A DNA stretch of 64,000 bases from Devosia sp. 2618 (GCF_040546815.1 NZ_JBEPOO010000001.1:2728001-2792000); one strand, 5' to 3'; numbered from the stretch's first letter, positions 15,958 to 26,222 are shown. The notes: a model not told the origin generated them from the sequence alone. Translations and numbers: made by a program.

Positions 15958-16311
15958 ATGCAAACGCCCGCCAGTACCCGTTTCACCCCACGCAGATCGA
16001 ACCTTTGGGCGTTGCGGCTGGGGTATTGGTTCGGTCGCGGATACAGCGCGAAAGAGGTGGCGGAGCTGACCGGTGAGGGGACCTCCGAGGGCACTGCTAA
16101 AGGTCAGCTGCGCCGCGCGGGACTTTGCCCGTCGAAACCTCGTCAGGTTGTGGTGCCCATCGCGTTGCCTTCATGGCAACGCGATGCTGTCTCGTTGAAG
16201 GCGGCCGAGTTGGGGATATCGATGGAGGTGCTGCTGCAGCGCATCATCGAAAGCGGGTTGGTCTTGGATGATCTCTATTCGGCGATCTGCGATGATCGGT
16301 ATGAACAATGA
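15958..16311 (+). CDS. GcrA-like helix-turn-helix protein (left copy)
   Basis: The product has 117 residues from the ATG at 15958. The core LWALRLGYWFGRGYSAKEVA, then EGTAKGQLRRAGL follows the GcrA-type pattern in which a Trp-rich helix, a SAxxIA helix and a VxGKxxRLGL-like recognition helix are combined. GcrA binds sigma-70 and methylated promoters in Alphaproteobacteria. This protein is shorter and is probably a mobile-element relative rather than GcrA itself. A clear paralogue lies at 49127–49507, and together they bracket the metabolic cargo. Confidence 0.65.
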   Translation: MQTPASTRFTPRRSNLWALRLGYWFGRGYSAKEVAELTGEGTSEGTAKGQLRRAGLCPSKPRQVVVPIALPSWQRDAVSLKAAELGISMEVLLQRIIESGLVLDDLYSAICDDRYEQ

Positions 16312-16455
16312 GCGCGCTCGCGACGCAATGCGACGATTTGGGATGAATTGACGGAGGTCCGCAAGGCGCCCCATTCCGGCCGTTGCGATACGTCTTTTTA
16401 TTCCCCAGGAGCGGACATTCGTTCTACCAACATGAGTCAATCATTGGAGGCGAAA

Positions 16456-16830
16456 ATGTTCACTCATGTCATGATCGGGAGCAATGACCTGGAACGGTCG
16501 CGACGCTTCTTTGACGCTACTTTTGCAGCTCTGGGAGGCAATGCTGGCGAGATGGACCTAAGGGGGAGGCTCATCTACGCTCATGAGGGCAGCCGGCTCA
16601 TGATTACAAAGCCGATCGATGGCAAGCCGGCCACTTCTGCTAACGGTGGGACGATCGGAATTCTCGCTGCAAATTCCGAACAGGTGTCCGCGTGGCATGC
16701 GGCAGGCGTCCAGCATGGCGGCACGGCGATCGAGACCCCGCCTTCGCAGCGTCCGAACGGTTCATTCGTTGCCTATCTTCGAGATCCCGATGGAAACAAA
16801 CTCTGCGTGAGAACGCTCCCCTCCAAGTGA
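16456..16830 (+). CDS. VOC (glyoxalase/bleomycin resistance) family protein
   Basis: The product has 124 residues. The ATG at 16456 is preceded by GGAGG. It starts MFTHVMIGSNDLERSRRFFD and ends FVAYLRDPDGNKLCVRTLPS, the hallmark start and end of one-domain vicinal-oxygen-chelate proteins. His4 and a Tyr/Asp-rich end strand provide candidate metal ligands. Substrate is unknown. It is the first metabolic gene of the cargo and runs convergently to the M20 gene that follows. Confidence 0.88.
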   Translation: MFTHVMIGSNDLERSRRFFDATFAALGGNAGEMDLRGRLIYAHEGSRLMITKPIDGKPATSANGGTIGILAANSEQVSAWHAAGVQHGGTAIETPPSQRPNGSFVAYLRDPDGNKLCVRTLPSK

Positions 16831-17075
16831 GCATGGGAGTTGGCGCGTGTTTCTGTGGACGCAGTTTGCGCTCAGAAGCCAACATCAAATCGAGCTGGTT
16901 TCCAGGCGTCGGTTCAACCGCCAAAAAAATGATCGATGGCCCCTTCGCAAGCCGCCTACGCACCTACTCCCTGCAGGCGGCGCCTTTCGTTAATGCCGCG
17001 GACCGCCCAAAAGCCAACAAGCAGCCAAGAGGTTTGGGCGGAAATATTTGTCACCATGCGATTTCGCTTTTGAGA

Positions 17076-18551
17076 TTAGTTGGCTTCGCGAGTTCGGCCT
17101 GATGTTGAATCGCTGGGCGGGCTGACTGCGTCCGGCAAGGGTGACTGATAGGGGCCGGGACCGCGTTTGGCGTTGAGTTCGGCTTTGGCGCGCTGGCGCA
17201 GTTCGGGATCTCGCACGACACGCGCTGCGGTGGCGGCCATCACTTTTGCCGCCGTCACCATGGCTTTGTGTGCAGCCGGGAGCTTGCCCTGTGTAACCGT
17301 TTGCCAAGTGTGAAATGGCGTGCCGATGGCAGCTGTCGCCGTTAGGCATTGGGCGGTGGGGACGATGCAACTGACGTCGCCCACATCGGTCGAACCAAAA
17401 AACAGGCGCGGCTGCTGCGGCAAGGGCAGTATTTCGTCGTGTAACGATTTGGGGAAACCGTGCGGTGCGCCGAAAGCATCGGCGCTTGCACGCCGATCGG
17501 CGTCCGAGAGCGATGCAGCGCTCAGCTTCTGGGCAAACTCGAAATCGGCTGCGTCGAATGCTGGTGCACCGATCGTCTCAAATTCGGCATGCATGGCTTC
17601 TTCGAGCGCGCGATTTGGAATGATGCCCGAGGTGGCGCGGTCAAAGATCATCTCAACGGACGTCTCCGTTATTAGGGCCGCACCCTCGGCAATTTTGCGT
17701 ACGCGATTGAACAGCTCGTGCACATCGCTCAGACGGGGCGCACGCACCAGATAGAGCCCCTCCGCAAGCGCCTGGACGACGTTGGGTGATACGCCACCGG
17801 TTTCAGTGATGGCGTAATGCACACGCGCATCCGATGGCATGTGTTCGCGCATGTAATTGATGCCGACATTCATGATCTCAATCGCATCAAGCGCGCTGCG
17901 TCCGACCTGCGGACTGACCGCTGCATGCGCTGCGCGCCCGGTGAAGCGGAAATAGGCTTGAACATTGGCTAGCGTTGCTGCCGACATGACGGCGTTGTAG
18001 TCGCTCGGATGCCAGCAGAAGGCTGCATCGAGGTCGTCGAAGACGCCCTCGCGCGCCATATAGGTCTTGCCCGACCCGCCCTCTTCTGCCGGGCAGCCGT
18101 AGTAGCGAACGCGCGCTTCAATGCCTGCCTCAGCGAGGGCGTCACGCAGTGCGACAGCAGCCAGCAACGAAGCGGCGCCGAGCAAATTGTGGTGGCAACC
18201 GTGGCCGTTGGTCTGCCCCACAATTGGCCGTGCCTCGGTCAGCCCCGCTTCCTGCGACAGGCCGGCCAGTGCATCGAACTCGCCGAGAAACCCAATGGTA
18301 ACGTCGCCTTGGCCAGATTCAGCGATGAAAGCGGTAGGCATACCCGCAACGTTGCGCGTGATGTCAAAACCTTCGGCCTCAAGTGCTGCGATATGCTCCT
18401 CGACCGAGTTGTGCTCTTCAAAGCGCAGCTCCGGCATGCCCCAGATGCGGTCACTCAGGGCAATGAAGTCGGCCGCCTTCCGGTCAGCGCAGCGCTCTAC
18501 GTGGTCGGTACCCAAAAGGTCATTGCTGTTGGCAAACGTGGTGCGGTCCAT
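17076..18551 (-). CDS. M20 family amidohydrolase, AbgB-like
   Basis: The product has 491 residues from the ATG at 18551 (a TTG at 18563 is possible; GAGTAAG favours the ATG). Metal-site motifs of M20/M28-type amidohydrolases are visible: FLGEFDALAGLSQ, TNGHGCHHNLLGAASL, YGCPAEEGGSGKT and HPSDYNAVMSA. The overall pattern fits p-aminobenzoyl-glutamate hydrolase subunit B and related N-acyl amino acid hydrolases. It is the last gene of the minus-strand transporter operon (24190 to 17076), suggesting that it hydrolyses an imported amide. The true acyl substrate is unknown. Confidence 0.9.
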   Translation of the reverse strand: MDRTTFANSNDLLGTDHVERCADRKAADFIALSDRIWGMPELRFEEHNSVEEHIAALEAEGFDITRNVAGMPTAFIAESGQGDVTIGFLGEFDALAGLSQEAGLTEARPIVGQTNGHGCHHNLLGAASLLAAVALRDALAEAGIEARVRYYGCPAEEGGSGKTYMAREGVFDDLDAAFCWHPSDYNAVMSAATLANVQAYFRFTGRAAHAAVSPQVGRSALDAIEIMNVGINYMREHMPSDARVHYAITETGGVSPNVVQALAEGLYLVRAPRLSDVHELFNRVRKIAEGAALITETSVEMIFDRATSGIIPNRALEEAMHAEFETIGAPAFDAADFEFAQKLSAASLSDADRRASADAFGAPHGFPKSLHDEILPLPQQPRLFFGSTDVGDVSCIVPTAQCLTATAAIGTPFHTWQTVTQGKLPAAHKAMVTAAKVMAATAARVVRDPELRQRAKAELNAKRGPGPYQSPLPDAVSPPSDSTSGRTREAN

Positions 18552-18641
18552 ATTCTTACTCAAAGTGTTTCGGCAAATTTCGACCGGCAGGCTTTTGGGT
18601 GCGAACGCACCATCCTGAGAATCCTGGCCGATGCGGCTGGC

Positions 18642-19661
18642 TTAGGCGGCGTCGTTGAGGTGGCAGGCAGACAATCGGTCCGGACCGATTGTCTGCAGGG
18701 GCGGCATTTCAGTGCGGCACCGATCCATGGCGTGCACGCAGCGCGGGTTGAACGGGCAGCCGCTTGGCGGGAAAAGTGGAGACGGCAGTTCGCCAACGAT
18801 GGGCTGGTAGTCCCGCTCGCGCGCTTCGAGCACCGGCAATTGCTCAAGCAACAGCTGCGAATAGGGATGGTTTGGATCGGAGAACAAAGCTTCGGTTGGC
18901 GCGATCTCCACCACGCGGCCGAGATACATGATCACCACCCGGTCCGAGAGATGTTCCACCACGCCAAGATTGTGCGAGATGAACAGGTAAGTCAGGTCGA
19001 GCTCTTCGCGCAGATCCATGAACAGGTTGAGCACCTGCGCCTGGATCGAGACGTCGAGCGCCGCCACCGCTTCATCGCAGATGATAAGGGAGGGCTGGAC
19101 TGCCAGTGCCCGTGCGATGCCGATGCGCTGCCGCTGACCACCAGAGAATTGGTGCGGATAGCGGTCCGCATAGGCGCCCGACAGGCCAACTTTTTCCATG
19201 AGCCCAATGACGTAGGCTCGCATGTCGGATCGCTTGACGATGCCATGCACGACCGCCGCTTCACCGATGATGTCGACGACGCGCATGCGCGGGTTGAGGG
19301 AAGCGAACGGATCCTGAAAGATCATCTGTACGCTCAGGTCGAAATCCTTGCGCTGCTGGCGCGTCATGGTTTTGGTGTCGACGCCGCGATAGGAGACATC
19401 GCCAGACGTAAGGCTGGTGATGCCGGCGAGCATGCGGGCCACGGTGGACTTGCCGCAACCGGACTCCCCGACGATGCCGACTACTTCGCCCTTTCGCACC
19501 TCCAGATCGACACCGGCCACCGCCTTGATTTCGATCTTTTTGGTCTTGGCGCCAAACAGGTTGGCAACATGGCCCGTGAGGCCAATGGGCGTGGTGAAGG
19601 TTTTTGTCAGCCCACGGAAAGCCAGGATCGGGGTTTCTAAGCCCGCGCTTTGAGTACTCAT
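18642..19661 (-). CDS. peptide/nickel-type ABC transporter ATPase (DppF/OppF-like)
   Basis: The product has 339 residues. Walker A is GESGCGKST, the signature is FSGGQRQRIGIA, and Walker B is LIICDEAVAALDVS; a His switch lies in LFISHNLG. The C terminus carries the oligopeptide-type extension with CPFNPRC and a later Cys, the usual iron-sulfur-like Cys motif of OppD/F proteins. It forms a heterodimeric motor with the next gene, to which it is coupled by an ATGA overlap. Confidence 0.95.
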   Translation of the reverse strand: MSTQSAGLETPILAFRGLTKTFTTPIGLTGHVANLFGAKTKKIEIKAVAGVDLEVRKGEVVGIVGESGCGKSTVARMLAGITSLTSGDVSYRGVDTKTMTRQQRKDFDLSVQMIFQDPFASLNPRMRVVDIIGEAAVVHGIVKRSDMRAYVIGLMEKVGLSGAYADRYPHQFSGGQRQRIGIARALAVQPSLIICDEAVAALDVSIQAQVLNLFMDLREELDLTYLFISHNLGVVEHLSDRVVIMYLGRVVEIAPTEALFSDPNHPYSQLLLEQLPVLEARERDYQPIVGELPSPLFPPSGCPFNPRCVHAMDRCRTEMPPLQTIGPDRLSACHLNDAA

Positions 19662-20668
19662 GCCTCAACTCCACGTAAGGGGTGCCAGCAGCGATAGGTT
19701 CGGCCATCGGCAAGCACAGTGTTGGCTGGTTCGATGGCGCAGGCCGAGGTCGCGCGATCGCAACGGTCCTTGAACGAGCAGCCCTGCGGAAGATTGAGCA
19801 GCGACGGCGTCATGCCGGGGATCTGGTGAAGGCGCCTGCCGCGCGTGGCATGCGATGGCACCGAGTCAATCAAACCGCGCGTATAGGGATGTTGCGGTGT
19901 TTCGATGATCTCTGCCGCCGTGCCCATCTCAACGATACGCCCCGCATACATCACCGCAATACGGTCGGCGAGACCTGCGACGACCGCCAGATCATGGGTG
20001 ATCCAGATCAGCGCCGTGCCCGTCTGGCGGCAGAGTTTTTTGACTTCGTAGATGATCTGGCCCTGGATCGACACGTCCAGTGCCGTCGTCGGCTCGTCTG
20101 CAATGATGAGCCGGGGCCGGTTTATCAGGGCAATTGCGATGGCGATGCGTTGGCGCATGCCGCCCGACAGCTGATGTGGGTAATTCTTGAGGCGCTCGTC
20201 TGGAGACGGAATGCCGACCATCACGAGCACCTCGCGGGCCCGGGCAAGCGCGTCCGCATTGCTGACATTGGCGTGCGCCTGGATCGTCTCAATCATTTGC
20301 GTGTCGACGCGCAACACCGGATTGAGGGTCATCGACGGATCCTGAAAGATCATCGCGATGTCGTTGCCACGCAGTTTGCGTCGACTTTCCTCATCGAGGG
20401 CGACCAGATCGATGCCGTCGTAAGTGATCGAACCTTCGACCACCCGGCCGGGCGGATCGATTAAGCTGATGATGGAAAAGCCGGTGATGGATTTGCCTGA
20501 TCCGGACTCGCCGACCAAGCCGACAATTTCGCCGCGTCCCAAGGCAAGATCGACGCCATCGACCGCTTTGACGATCCCGGCGCGGGTTGCGAACTGCGTT
20601 TTGAGCCCCTGGATTGACAGGAGCGTATCGGCACCGACAGGCGCAGAGCTATGGGGCGCCGGGCTCAT
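19658..20668 (-). CDS. peptide-type ABC transporter ATPase (DppD/OppD-like)
   Basis: The product has 336 residues. Walker [10 protein letters not shown], signature [12 protein letters not shown], Walker [15 protein letters not shown] and switch His in WITHDLAV are all intact. The C-terminal extension includes CSFKDRC for the family Cys cluster. It overlaps both neighbours by four bases (ATGA), so translation of permease and ATPase subunits is coupled. It powers import of the ligand delivered by the binding protein at 22610–24190. Confidence 0.95.
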   Translation of the reverse strand: MSPAPHSSAPVGADTLLSIQGLKTQFATRAGIVKAVDGVDLALGRGEIVGLVGESGSGKSITGFSIISLIDPPGRVVEGSITYDGIDLVALDEESRRKLRGNDIAMIFQDPSMTLNPVLRVDTQMIETIQAHANVSNADALARAREVLVMVGIPSPDERLKNYPHQLSGGMRQRIAIAIALINRPRLIIADEPTTALDVSIQGQIIYEVKKLCRQTGTALIWITHDLAVVAGLADRIAVMYAGRIVEMGTAAEIIETPQHPYTRGLIDSVPSHATRGRRLHQIPGMTPSLLNLPQGCSFKDRCDRATSACAIEPANTVLADGRTYRCWHPLRGVEA

Positions 20669-21579
20669 TGCTCATTCCTTGGGTTGAGGATGTCGCGAAG
20701 ATGATCGCCCACCAGGTTGATGGCGACGACGAGCAGAGCCAGCGCAATGCCTGGAAAGAACGAAATCCAGTATTGGCCGGACAGCATGAACTCGAAGCCG
20801 TTGGCGATCAACATGCCGAGCGACGGCTGGGTGACCGGGACGCCTATGCCGAGATAAGACAGCGTGGCTTCTGCGGCGATGGCATGCGCCAGATCGATGG
20901 TTGCGATAACGATTAGTGGGGGCATGCAGTTGGGCAGCATGTGACGGAAGATGATGCGCCAAGGGCTCAGCGCGAGACAGCGCGCGGCCTGGATATACTC
21001 GCGGTTGCGCTCGACAAGCGCTGTTCCGCGCGCAGCCCGCGCAAAGTAAGCCCATTGCACGACGACAAGCGCGATGATCACCTTGTCGACGCCCTGCCCG
21101 AGCACCGACAGCATGATCAGCGCCACGAGAATAGCCGGAAACGAAAGCTGCAAATCGACGATACGCATCAAGATCGCGTCGACCTTGCCGCCGAAAAATG
21201 CCGCGGAAAGACCAACCGTCGCGCCGATCAGCAATGCTGCGCCGACGGACACAAAAGCCACCAACAGGCTGGTCCGCATGCCATAAAGCACGGCGGATAG
21301 CACATCGCGCGCTTGGCCGTCGGTGCCGAGCCAATAGGTCATGCCGTTCGTTTCAGCGACGCTGCCGGGCGGAAGTTGGGAGTCAAAGATATCGAGCTTG
21401 CCGATATCAAACGGATTCTGCGGCGCGATCCACGGCGCAACGATCGCTGGCAGGATTAGAATAGCCAGCAATATCAGCCCGGCTACCGCCAGCTTGTTTT
21501 CTACGAACTGGCGGGCAAAGCGCTGGAAGGGGCGCTCGACGGCCACTACGGATTGCGTCGGTTCTTGCGTTATGGTCAT
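20665..21579 (-). CDS. peptide-type ABC transporter permease (DppC-like)
   Basis: The product has 304 residues with about six membrane helices. The cytoplasmic coupling motif EYIQAARCLALSPWRIIFRH matches the EAA loop of DppC/OppC permeases, and LGTDGQARDVLSAVLYGMRT is the usual N-terminal periplasmic signature. It forms the channel with the DppB-like subunit and overlaps it by one base and the ATPase gene by four. Confidence 0.95.
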   Translation of the reverse strand: MTITQEPTQSVVAVERPFQRFARQFVENKLAVAGLILLAILILPAIVAPWIAPQNPFDIGKLDIFDSQLPPGSVAETNGMTYWLGTDGQARDVLSAVLYGMRTSLLVAFVSVGAALLIGATVGLSAAFFGGKVDAILMRIVDLQLSFPAILVALIMLSVLGQGVDKVIIALVVVQWAYFARAARGTALVERNREYIQAARCLALSPWRIIFRHMLPNCMPPLIVIATIDLAHAIAAEATLSYLGIGVPVTQPSLGMLIANGFEFMLSGQYWISFFPGIALALLVVAINLVGDHLRDILNPRNEQ

Positions 21580-22553
21580 CAGTCACGCACCTTTTCGCGA
21601 GCGGTCGGGTCGATCAGCATGCAGACGATGTCAATCAGCAGGTTGAGGGTGATCAGGAAGCCAACCATCAGCACGAGGTAGGCGACCACGACCGGCCGAT
21701 CGAGCGTGATGATGGAGTCGATCAAAAGCTTGCCCATACCCGGCCAGGAAAAGACCGTCTCGGTGACGACCGCAAAGGCCACTGCCTGGCCGAATTCGAG
21801 ACCGGCAACTGTGATGATCGGGATGAGGATATTCTTGAGCAGATGCACCCGCAGAATGCGCGGTGACCGCAGGCCCTTGGCACGGGCAAACTTGATATAG
21901 TCCATCGGCAGGACTTCGCGGGTGGCGGCGCGGGTCACCCGGATGATGAGAGCTGCCTTGGCCAGCCCAAGCGTCAAGGCGGGCAAAATCAGGTGACGCC
22001 AGCCGTCAGCTGTCAGAACGCTCAGCGAGATATTACCGAGCCGAACCACTTCGCCGCGCCCCGACGCTGGCAGCACGCCAAGATAGACGGAAAACAGCAT
22101 GATCAGCATAAGGCCGATCCAGAAATTGGGCAGGCTGAAACCGAGGATGGACGTGGTCATGACGGCCTTGGACGAGATCGCCTTTGGCCTTAGGCCGGCC
22201 AGCATGCCCAGCGGAACACCAACAAGCACGGCAAAGCCCATAGCAACGACGACCAGTTCGAACGTGGCAGGCATACGCTCGAAAATCAGCTGCATGGCCG
22301 GCTGCCCGGTCAGAAAACTGCGGCCGAAATCACCGCGCAAGGCGTTGCCGGCAAAGGTGAGATACTGCACCCATATCGGCTGATCGAGGCCGAGAGACTG
22401 GCGCACGGCATCGCGTTCGAGATCGGTAGCCTCGGGGCTCACCAGCATCGAGGTGGGATCTCCCACCAGATAAAGGCCCACGAACACCAGGATCGACATG
22501 ATCAGGATCGCGCCGGCGGCCTGCATCAAGCGGTTGAGGATGAAAACGGGCAT
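21579..22553 (-). CDS. peptide-type ABC transporter permease (DppB-like)
   Basis: The product has 324 residues. The N terminus is RLMQAAGAILIMSILVFVGL with the following WVQYLTFAGNALRGDFGRSF, typical of DppB/GsiC permeases. The coupling loop is MDYIKFARAKGLRSPRILRV. Six membrane helices are expected. It is the second gene of the operon, separated from the binding-protein gene by a hairpin that may reduce downstream expression. Confidence 0.95.
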   Translation of the reverse strand: MPVFILNRLMQAAGAILIMSILVFVGLYLVGDPTSMLVSPEATDLERDAVRQSLGLDQPIWVQYLTFAGNALRGDFGRSFLTGQPAMQLIFERMPATFELVVVAMGFAVLVGVPLGMLAGLRPKAISSKAVMTTSILGFSLPNFWIGLMLIMLFSVYLGVLPASGRGEVVRLGNISLSVLTADGWRHLILPALTLGLAKAALIIRVTRAATREVLPMDYIKFARAKGLRSPRILRVHLLKNILIPIITVAGLEFGQAVAFAVVTETVFSWPGMGKLLIDSIITLDRPVVVAYLVLMVGFLITLNLLIDIVCMLIDPTAREKVRD

Positions 22554-22574
22554 GCGGGTTCCTTCAAGACGGGC

Positions 22575-22605
22575 CGGCCCCAGGCCGAATGGCAGGGGCC
22601 GGCTG
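22575..22605 (-). other. hairpin between binding-protein and permease genes
   Basis: A perfect 9 bp GC stem (22575–22583 with 22597–22605) and a 13-base loop lie in the 56 bp spacer directly after the binding-protein stop. There is no U-tract. Such elements commonly stabilise the abundant binding-protein message relative to permease mRNA. Confidence 0.55.
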
Positions 22606-22609
22606 CAGA

Positions 22610-24190
22610 TTACTCGACGGAAACCACGCCTTGCGGCAGCGTGTACTGGTCGGCACGACCATCAATGGTGATGCCATTGCGCATCGCCCATACCGGCACT
22701 TCAAAATGCAGGGGAAGGATGCCGTAGTCGTTCATCACCATGCCATCAGCCTGCTCGAGCAGCGCCTTGCGTTGGTCATCATCCATGGTGGCATTGGCCA
22801 GCGTAATCAGCGCATCGACCTCTGGATTGGAATAGCGACCACCATTCGCCGTGCCCGTGCCCTGTTCGCGGTTGAATGTCGACGCCTGTGCATTGAGCGT
22901 GGTGAGGTTTTCGCCGGTGCTGTTGCCCCATGATCCGAGATAGGCGCTGTACTGCAGTTCGTCACGGTTCTTGAAAAAGACCGGCGGCGCAGCCGCGTTG
23001 ACTTCGGTCGTTACACCAATCCGGCTCCACATGGCGGCCACCGTCTGGGCGATGCGGGCATCGTTGACATAGCGGCCATTTGGCGTGCCAAGGGTGATCG
23101 TGAAGCCGTCGGGATAGCCGGCTTCAGCAAGCAGGGCCCGGGCCTTCTCAACATCGACCTTTGGGGCCGTGGCATGATCCGGGCTGGAGCCAAAGAAAGT
23201 GGAGGGGATCATGTCGCCTGCGGCCACCGCGACGCCACCCATGACTCGGCTGACAATGCCCTCGCGATCGATGGCCAGCGACAGCGCTTCGCGCACTCGT
23301 TTGTCGGTCAATGGATTGGCACCTTCGGCACCGCCAATGCCCGGGCTCTGGCGATCCTGCTGATCGAGCGCGATGTAGATGACGCGCCCCGCCGGTGCTT
23401 GTTCGACGGTGAAGGCCGGGTTGTTCTTGAAGTCGTCCAGGTTTGCCGTTGGTGGATCTTCCATCAGATCAATGTCACCGGCAAGAAGCGCTGCGGCGCG
23501 CGCAGCGGGATTGGTCATCGGGCGGAAGATAACTTGATCCCATTCAGGTGCATTACCCCAATAATTGGGATTACGAGCGACGACTAGGTCCGCGCCCTTT
23601 TGCCAGGACACGAAGGTGAACGGGCCCGTGCCGATCAGGCCCTCGCCGCGATTGAGTTCGGTTGTCGTCTTGCCTTCGGGAGCAGGACCTGACGCCGCCG
23701 CCTTGGACATGATGGGGATCGAGGTGATGTCCGTCAGCAGCAAGGGGTGCGGCCTGAGCGTGGTGATGCGCACCGTCTGATCATCAACCGCCTCGACCTT
23801 TTCGATCTGGCGCGTGAACAGGGTGAAGGAAGTCGGGCTGTTGGGTACCTTGGCGACACGCTCGAAGGTAAAGACCACGTCTTCGGCAGTCAGCGGCGAT
23901 CCATCCGAGAACGTGACCCCATCGCGCAGATGGAACAGCCATTCGGTGGGGCTGACATTTTCCCAACTATCGGCAAGCGCGGGCTGTGGCACCACTTCGG
24001 CATCCATCATCACCAGCGGCTCAAACATCGTGAAAGCCACCTGCATGTTGGTGGCAAGGACGTGAAATTGGGGATCGAGTGAGCTTGGCTCGGACTTTAC
24101 GCCAATGGTCAGATCAGCCGCAGATAGCGGCATGGTTCCCAGAATTACGGCAGCAACGGTAGTCATTAGCTTGGCTTGTAAAAAGCGCAT
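22610..24190 (-). CDS. periplasmic peptide-type solute-binding protein (family 5)
   Basis: The product has 526 residues from the ATG at 24190, with AAGGAGAA upstream. A signal peptide precedes SAADLTIGV. The family 5 pattern (DppA/OppA/NikA) is clear: EPSSLDPQFHVLATNMQVAF, LADSWENVSPTEWLFHLRDG and FSDGSPLTAEDVVFTFERVA. It delivers ligand to the DppBCDF-type transporter encoded next and is the first gene of that operon. The downstream AbgB-like hydrolase suggests an N-acyl amino acid or peptide ligand. Confidence 0.93.
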   Translation of the reverse strand: MRFLQAKLMTTVAAVILGTMPLSAADLTIGVKSEPSSLDPQFHVLATNMQVAFTMFEPLVMMDAEVVPQPALADSWENVSPTEWLFHLRDGVTFSDGSPLTAEDVVFTFERVAKVPNSPTSFTLFTRQIEKVEAVDDQTVRITTLRPHPLLLTDITSIPIMSKAAASGPAPEGKTTTELNRGEGLIGTGPFTFVSWQKGADLVVARNPNYWGNAPEWDQVIFRPMTNPAARAAALLAGDIDLMEDPPTANLDDFKNNPAFTVEQAPAGRVIYIALDQQDRQSPGIGGAEGANPLTDKRVREALSLAIDREGIVSRVMGGVAVAAGDMIPSTFFGSSPDHATAPKVDVEKARALLAEAGYPDGFTITLGTPNGRYVNDARIAQTVAAMWSRIGVTTEVNAAAPPVFFKNRDELQYSAYLGSWGNSTGENLTTLNAQASTFNREQGTGTANGGRYSNPEVDALITLANATMDDDQRKALLEQADGMVMNDYGILPLHFEVPVWAMRNGITIDGRADQYTLPQGVVSVE

Positions 24191-24622
24191 CTGTTTCTCC
24201 TTCTTGCCCTCGCCGCTATCGTGACGAGGCGTTCCCTGACGGCTGGTCGACACAATCCAAGACGTGCGGCTACCCGTTGCTTGCGAATGGATCGGGCGAA
24301 GCCATCCAATCGGCGCACGTAGCCCCAAACCCACTCTTGCACGTGATCGCAAACCCCTCGTCTGCGTCCCGCATGAGTATCTCGGGTCCCACCAGATCCA
24401 TGCAGGATCGGGTTGAGGACCGCCCCATACTTCGTTCAGAAACCGGTCCAGGCAACGAACTTACGAGGCAGCCATCATGAGTTTTGGTTATATTGACACG
24501 GACAAAATGCTGCCGAAATCGCCAGAGTGCATCAAAATACTGCACTTTGGCGCTAGACGACGGCGATCTTACGCGCCAAGATCATTTCCGCCGGTCATGT
24601 TGCGGCCGTCAAGGAGACATGA
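24191..24622. promoter_or_regulatory. divergent control region of transporter operon 1 and its LysR gene
   Basis: These 432 bases separate the minus-strand binding-protein gene from the plus-strand LysR gene, the classical layout for LysR control. No gene is credible here. An A/T-rich part near 24478–24545 (GGTTATATTGACACGGACAA) could hold the promoters, but no clear T-N11-A operator could be chosen with confidence. Confidence 0.45.
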
Positions 24623-25546
24623 GTGGACTTGCGACAGCTGCGAAATCTGGTTTTCGTCGCCCGGCATGCCAGCTTCGGCATTGCGGCCGACAAGCTCAAT
24701 GTCACCCAGCCAGCGCTGAGCAAGAGTATCAGGGCACTTGAGCAATCGGTGGGCGTCCGATTGTTGGACCGAGGGCCTTGGGGCGTCAAGCCGACCGAGT
24801 ATGGTCTTCGCCTGATCGAATATGGCGAGCTTGTTCTGACATTGACCGACGAGGCGCGCAGCGAGATGGATGCGATGCGCGGGGCCCGGCGCGGCGTACT
24901 CCGTGTCGGCGCGATCGCGACCGCCATGCGCGAAATCGTGCCTCGGGCGACGCGACAGTTTTTGTCCCGGCAGCCCGATGTCGCCGTCACCCTGAACGAA
25001 GAGCTGAGTTCGGCTCTGCTGGCCATGCTGGTCAACGGCTCGATCGACATGGCCATCATCACCCGACCGCGTGACTTTCCAAGCGATGAAGTCGAGTTTC
25101 GCGAGATCCTCGAACTGCCGATGGATATCGTCGCGGACCGCAAACATCCACTCGCCCAACAGCAAAGAGTGAGCCTATCCGACCTGACACAGTATCAGTG
25201 GATCATTCCCGCACGCCCCGATCCCGACCGGCTTGCATTGGATACCCTGTTCTCATCGGCCAGGCTGTTGCCACCGCAGGCGGCATGCGAAACGACATCC
25301 TCGACGCTTCAGATTGCAATGCTGACCAATTCCTTGTGGCTCAGTTATCTGACGCGGAGCAGCGCCTATACCCAAAATCCCGATGCCGCGCTGATGCCAC
25401 TCAAGATCGAAGGCCAAACCTGGACCCGCCGCCTCGGCATCGCCACCCGCAAACGCAGCGTCGTTCGCCCGGTGGTGAGTGCGTATCTGAACGAGGTCGA
25501 GGGCATCTGCAGCGAAATTGGGATGCGCAGTGTAGTCAGCAGATGA
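24623..25546 (+). CDS. LysR-family transcriptional regulator
   Basis: The product has 307 residues from a GTG preceded by AAGGAGA. The N-terminal winged helix (MDLRQLRNLVFVARHASFGI, then LNVTQPALSKSIRALEQSVG) is typical. The effector domain follows from about residue 90 (LRVGAIATAMREIVPRATRQ). It is divergent from the transporter operon at 24190–17076 and probably activates it in response to its imported ligand. The pattern is similar to GbpR/GalR-type LysR proteins, without a firm subfamily call. Confidence 0.93.
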   Translation: MDLRQLRNLVFVARHASFGIAADKLNVTQPALSKSIRALEQSVGVRLLDRGPWGVKPTEYGLRLIEYGELVLTLTDEARSEMDAMRGARRGVLRVGAIATAMREIVPRATRQFLSRQPDVAVTLNEELSSALLAMLVNGSIDMAIITRPRDFPSDEVEFREILELPMDIVADRKHPLAQQQRVSLSDLTQYQWIIPARPDPDRLALDTLFSSARLLPPQAACETTSSTLQIAMLTNSLWLSYLTRSSAYTQNPDAALMPLKIEGQTWTRRLGIATRKRSVVRPVVSAYLNEVEGICSEIGMRSVVSR

Positions 25547-26222
25547 ACTCTGCGCCAGCGGACCGACTTTAGGCAGCCATAACTGGGCTTAGTCTTTTGT
25601 AGTAATGTCCTCAAAGCTAGTAACTTTCGAATTTTTCTTCTAGGACAACTAGCCTGACCTCGTCTCGAATGGATTCCCGCCGCTTCAGAACGTCTGGTTT
25701 CGGTACCTCGTCCCCCAAAAGCGGACTGACCGCTTCCGGCCCCATTCTGGACATTGGCAGTCATGCTGGTGAATGGCGGAAGTGGGGCCGAAAGCGGAAT
25801 GGTATGTTTTGGGCGGCGGGTCTAAAGAGCAGACTCTCGCCAATTGAATGCCCCGCAGACCACCTTGGGCCGACGTTGATCTGCGCTGGATTGGCGACTG
25901 CCACAGCTATTTTTCAGCCGAACGTTCCAGTAATTCAGTTACGTCAGTCGCGGGCGTGCAGGTTCAATGCATTGTGGGCGGCCATCATTGCCGTCTTCGC
26001 GTTTCCGGAGCGCGCCGAAACTTAATCATGCCTGAGATCTCGAAGGCCGTTTTAGACGTCGAGTAGTAGCATATCACAATCATCTGGACCGCCGTACAAG
26101 CCCAGTGGCCAAGTTCCGTGGGCCTCTATTCGGATCGAACCTACAACGCCCACAATCAATCTGCCCACAATAGACGTTACCTTGCGCCGATAAGGTCTTG
26201 TCTTCAAGATCAAGCGGTTCTC
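25547..26222. other. 676 bp non-coding region with an inverted repeat
   Basis: No frame here has the composition or ribosome site of a real gene. A 15 bp inverted repeat with one mismatch (25730–25744 and 25783–25797, arms CCGCTTCCGGCCCCA and TGGGGCCGAAAGCGG) surrounds a 38-base centre. The region separates the LysR gene from the convergent nitrate-reductase-associated-protein gene and may hold terminators or a decayed gene. Confidence 0.45.

Noticed and set aside
18009..19640. A 543-codon plus-strand frame across the M20 and ABC ATPase genes
   Set aside because: It spans parts of two well-supported minus-strand genes and reads as a low-complexity shadow rich in His, Arg and Asp.
25669..26025. 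A 118-codon plus-strand frame in the gap after the LysR gene
   Set aside because: No ribosome site, low-complexity composition, and it crosses the inverted repeat at 25730–25797.
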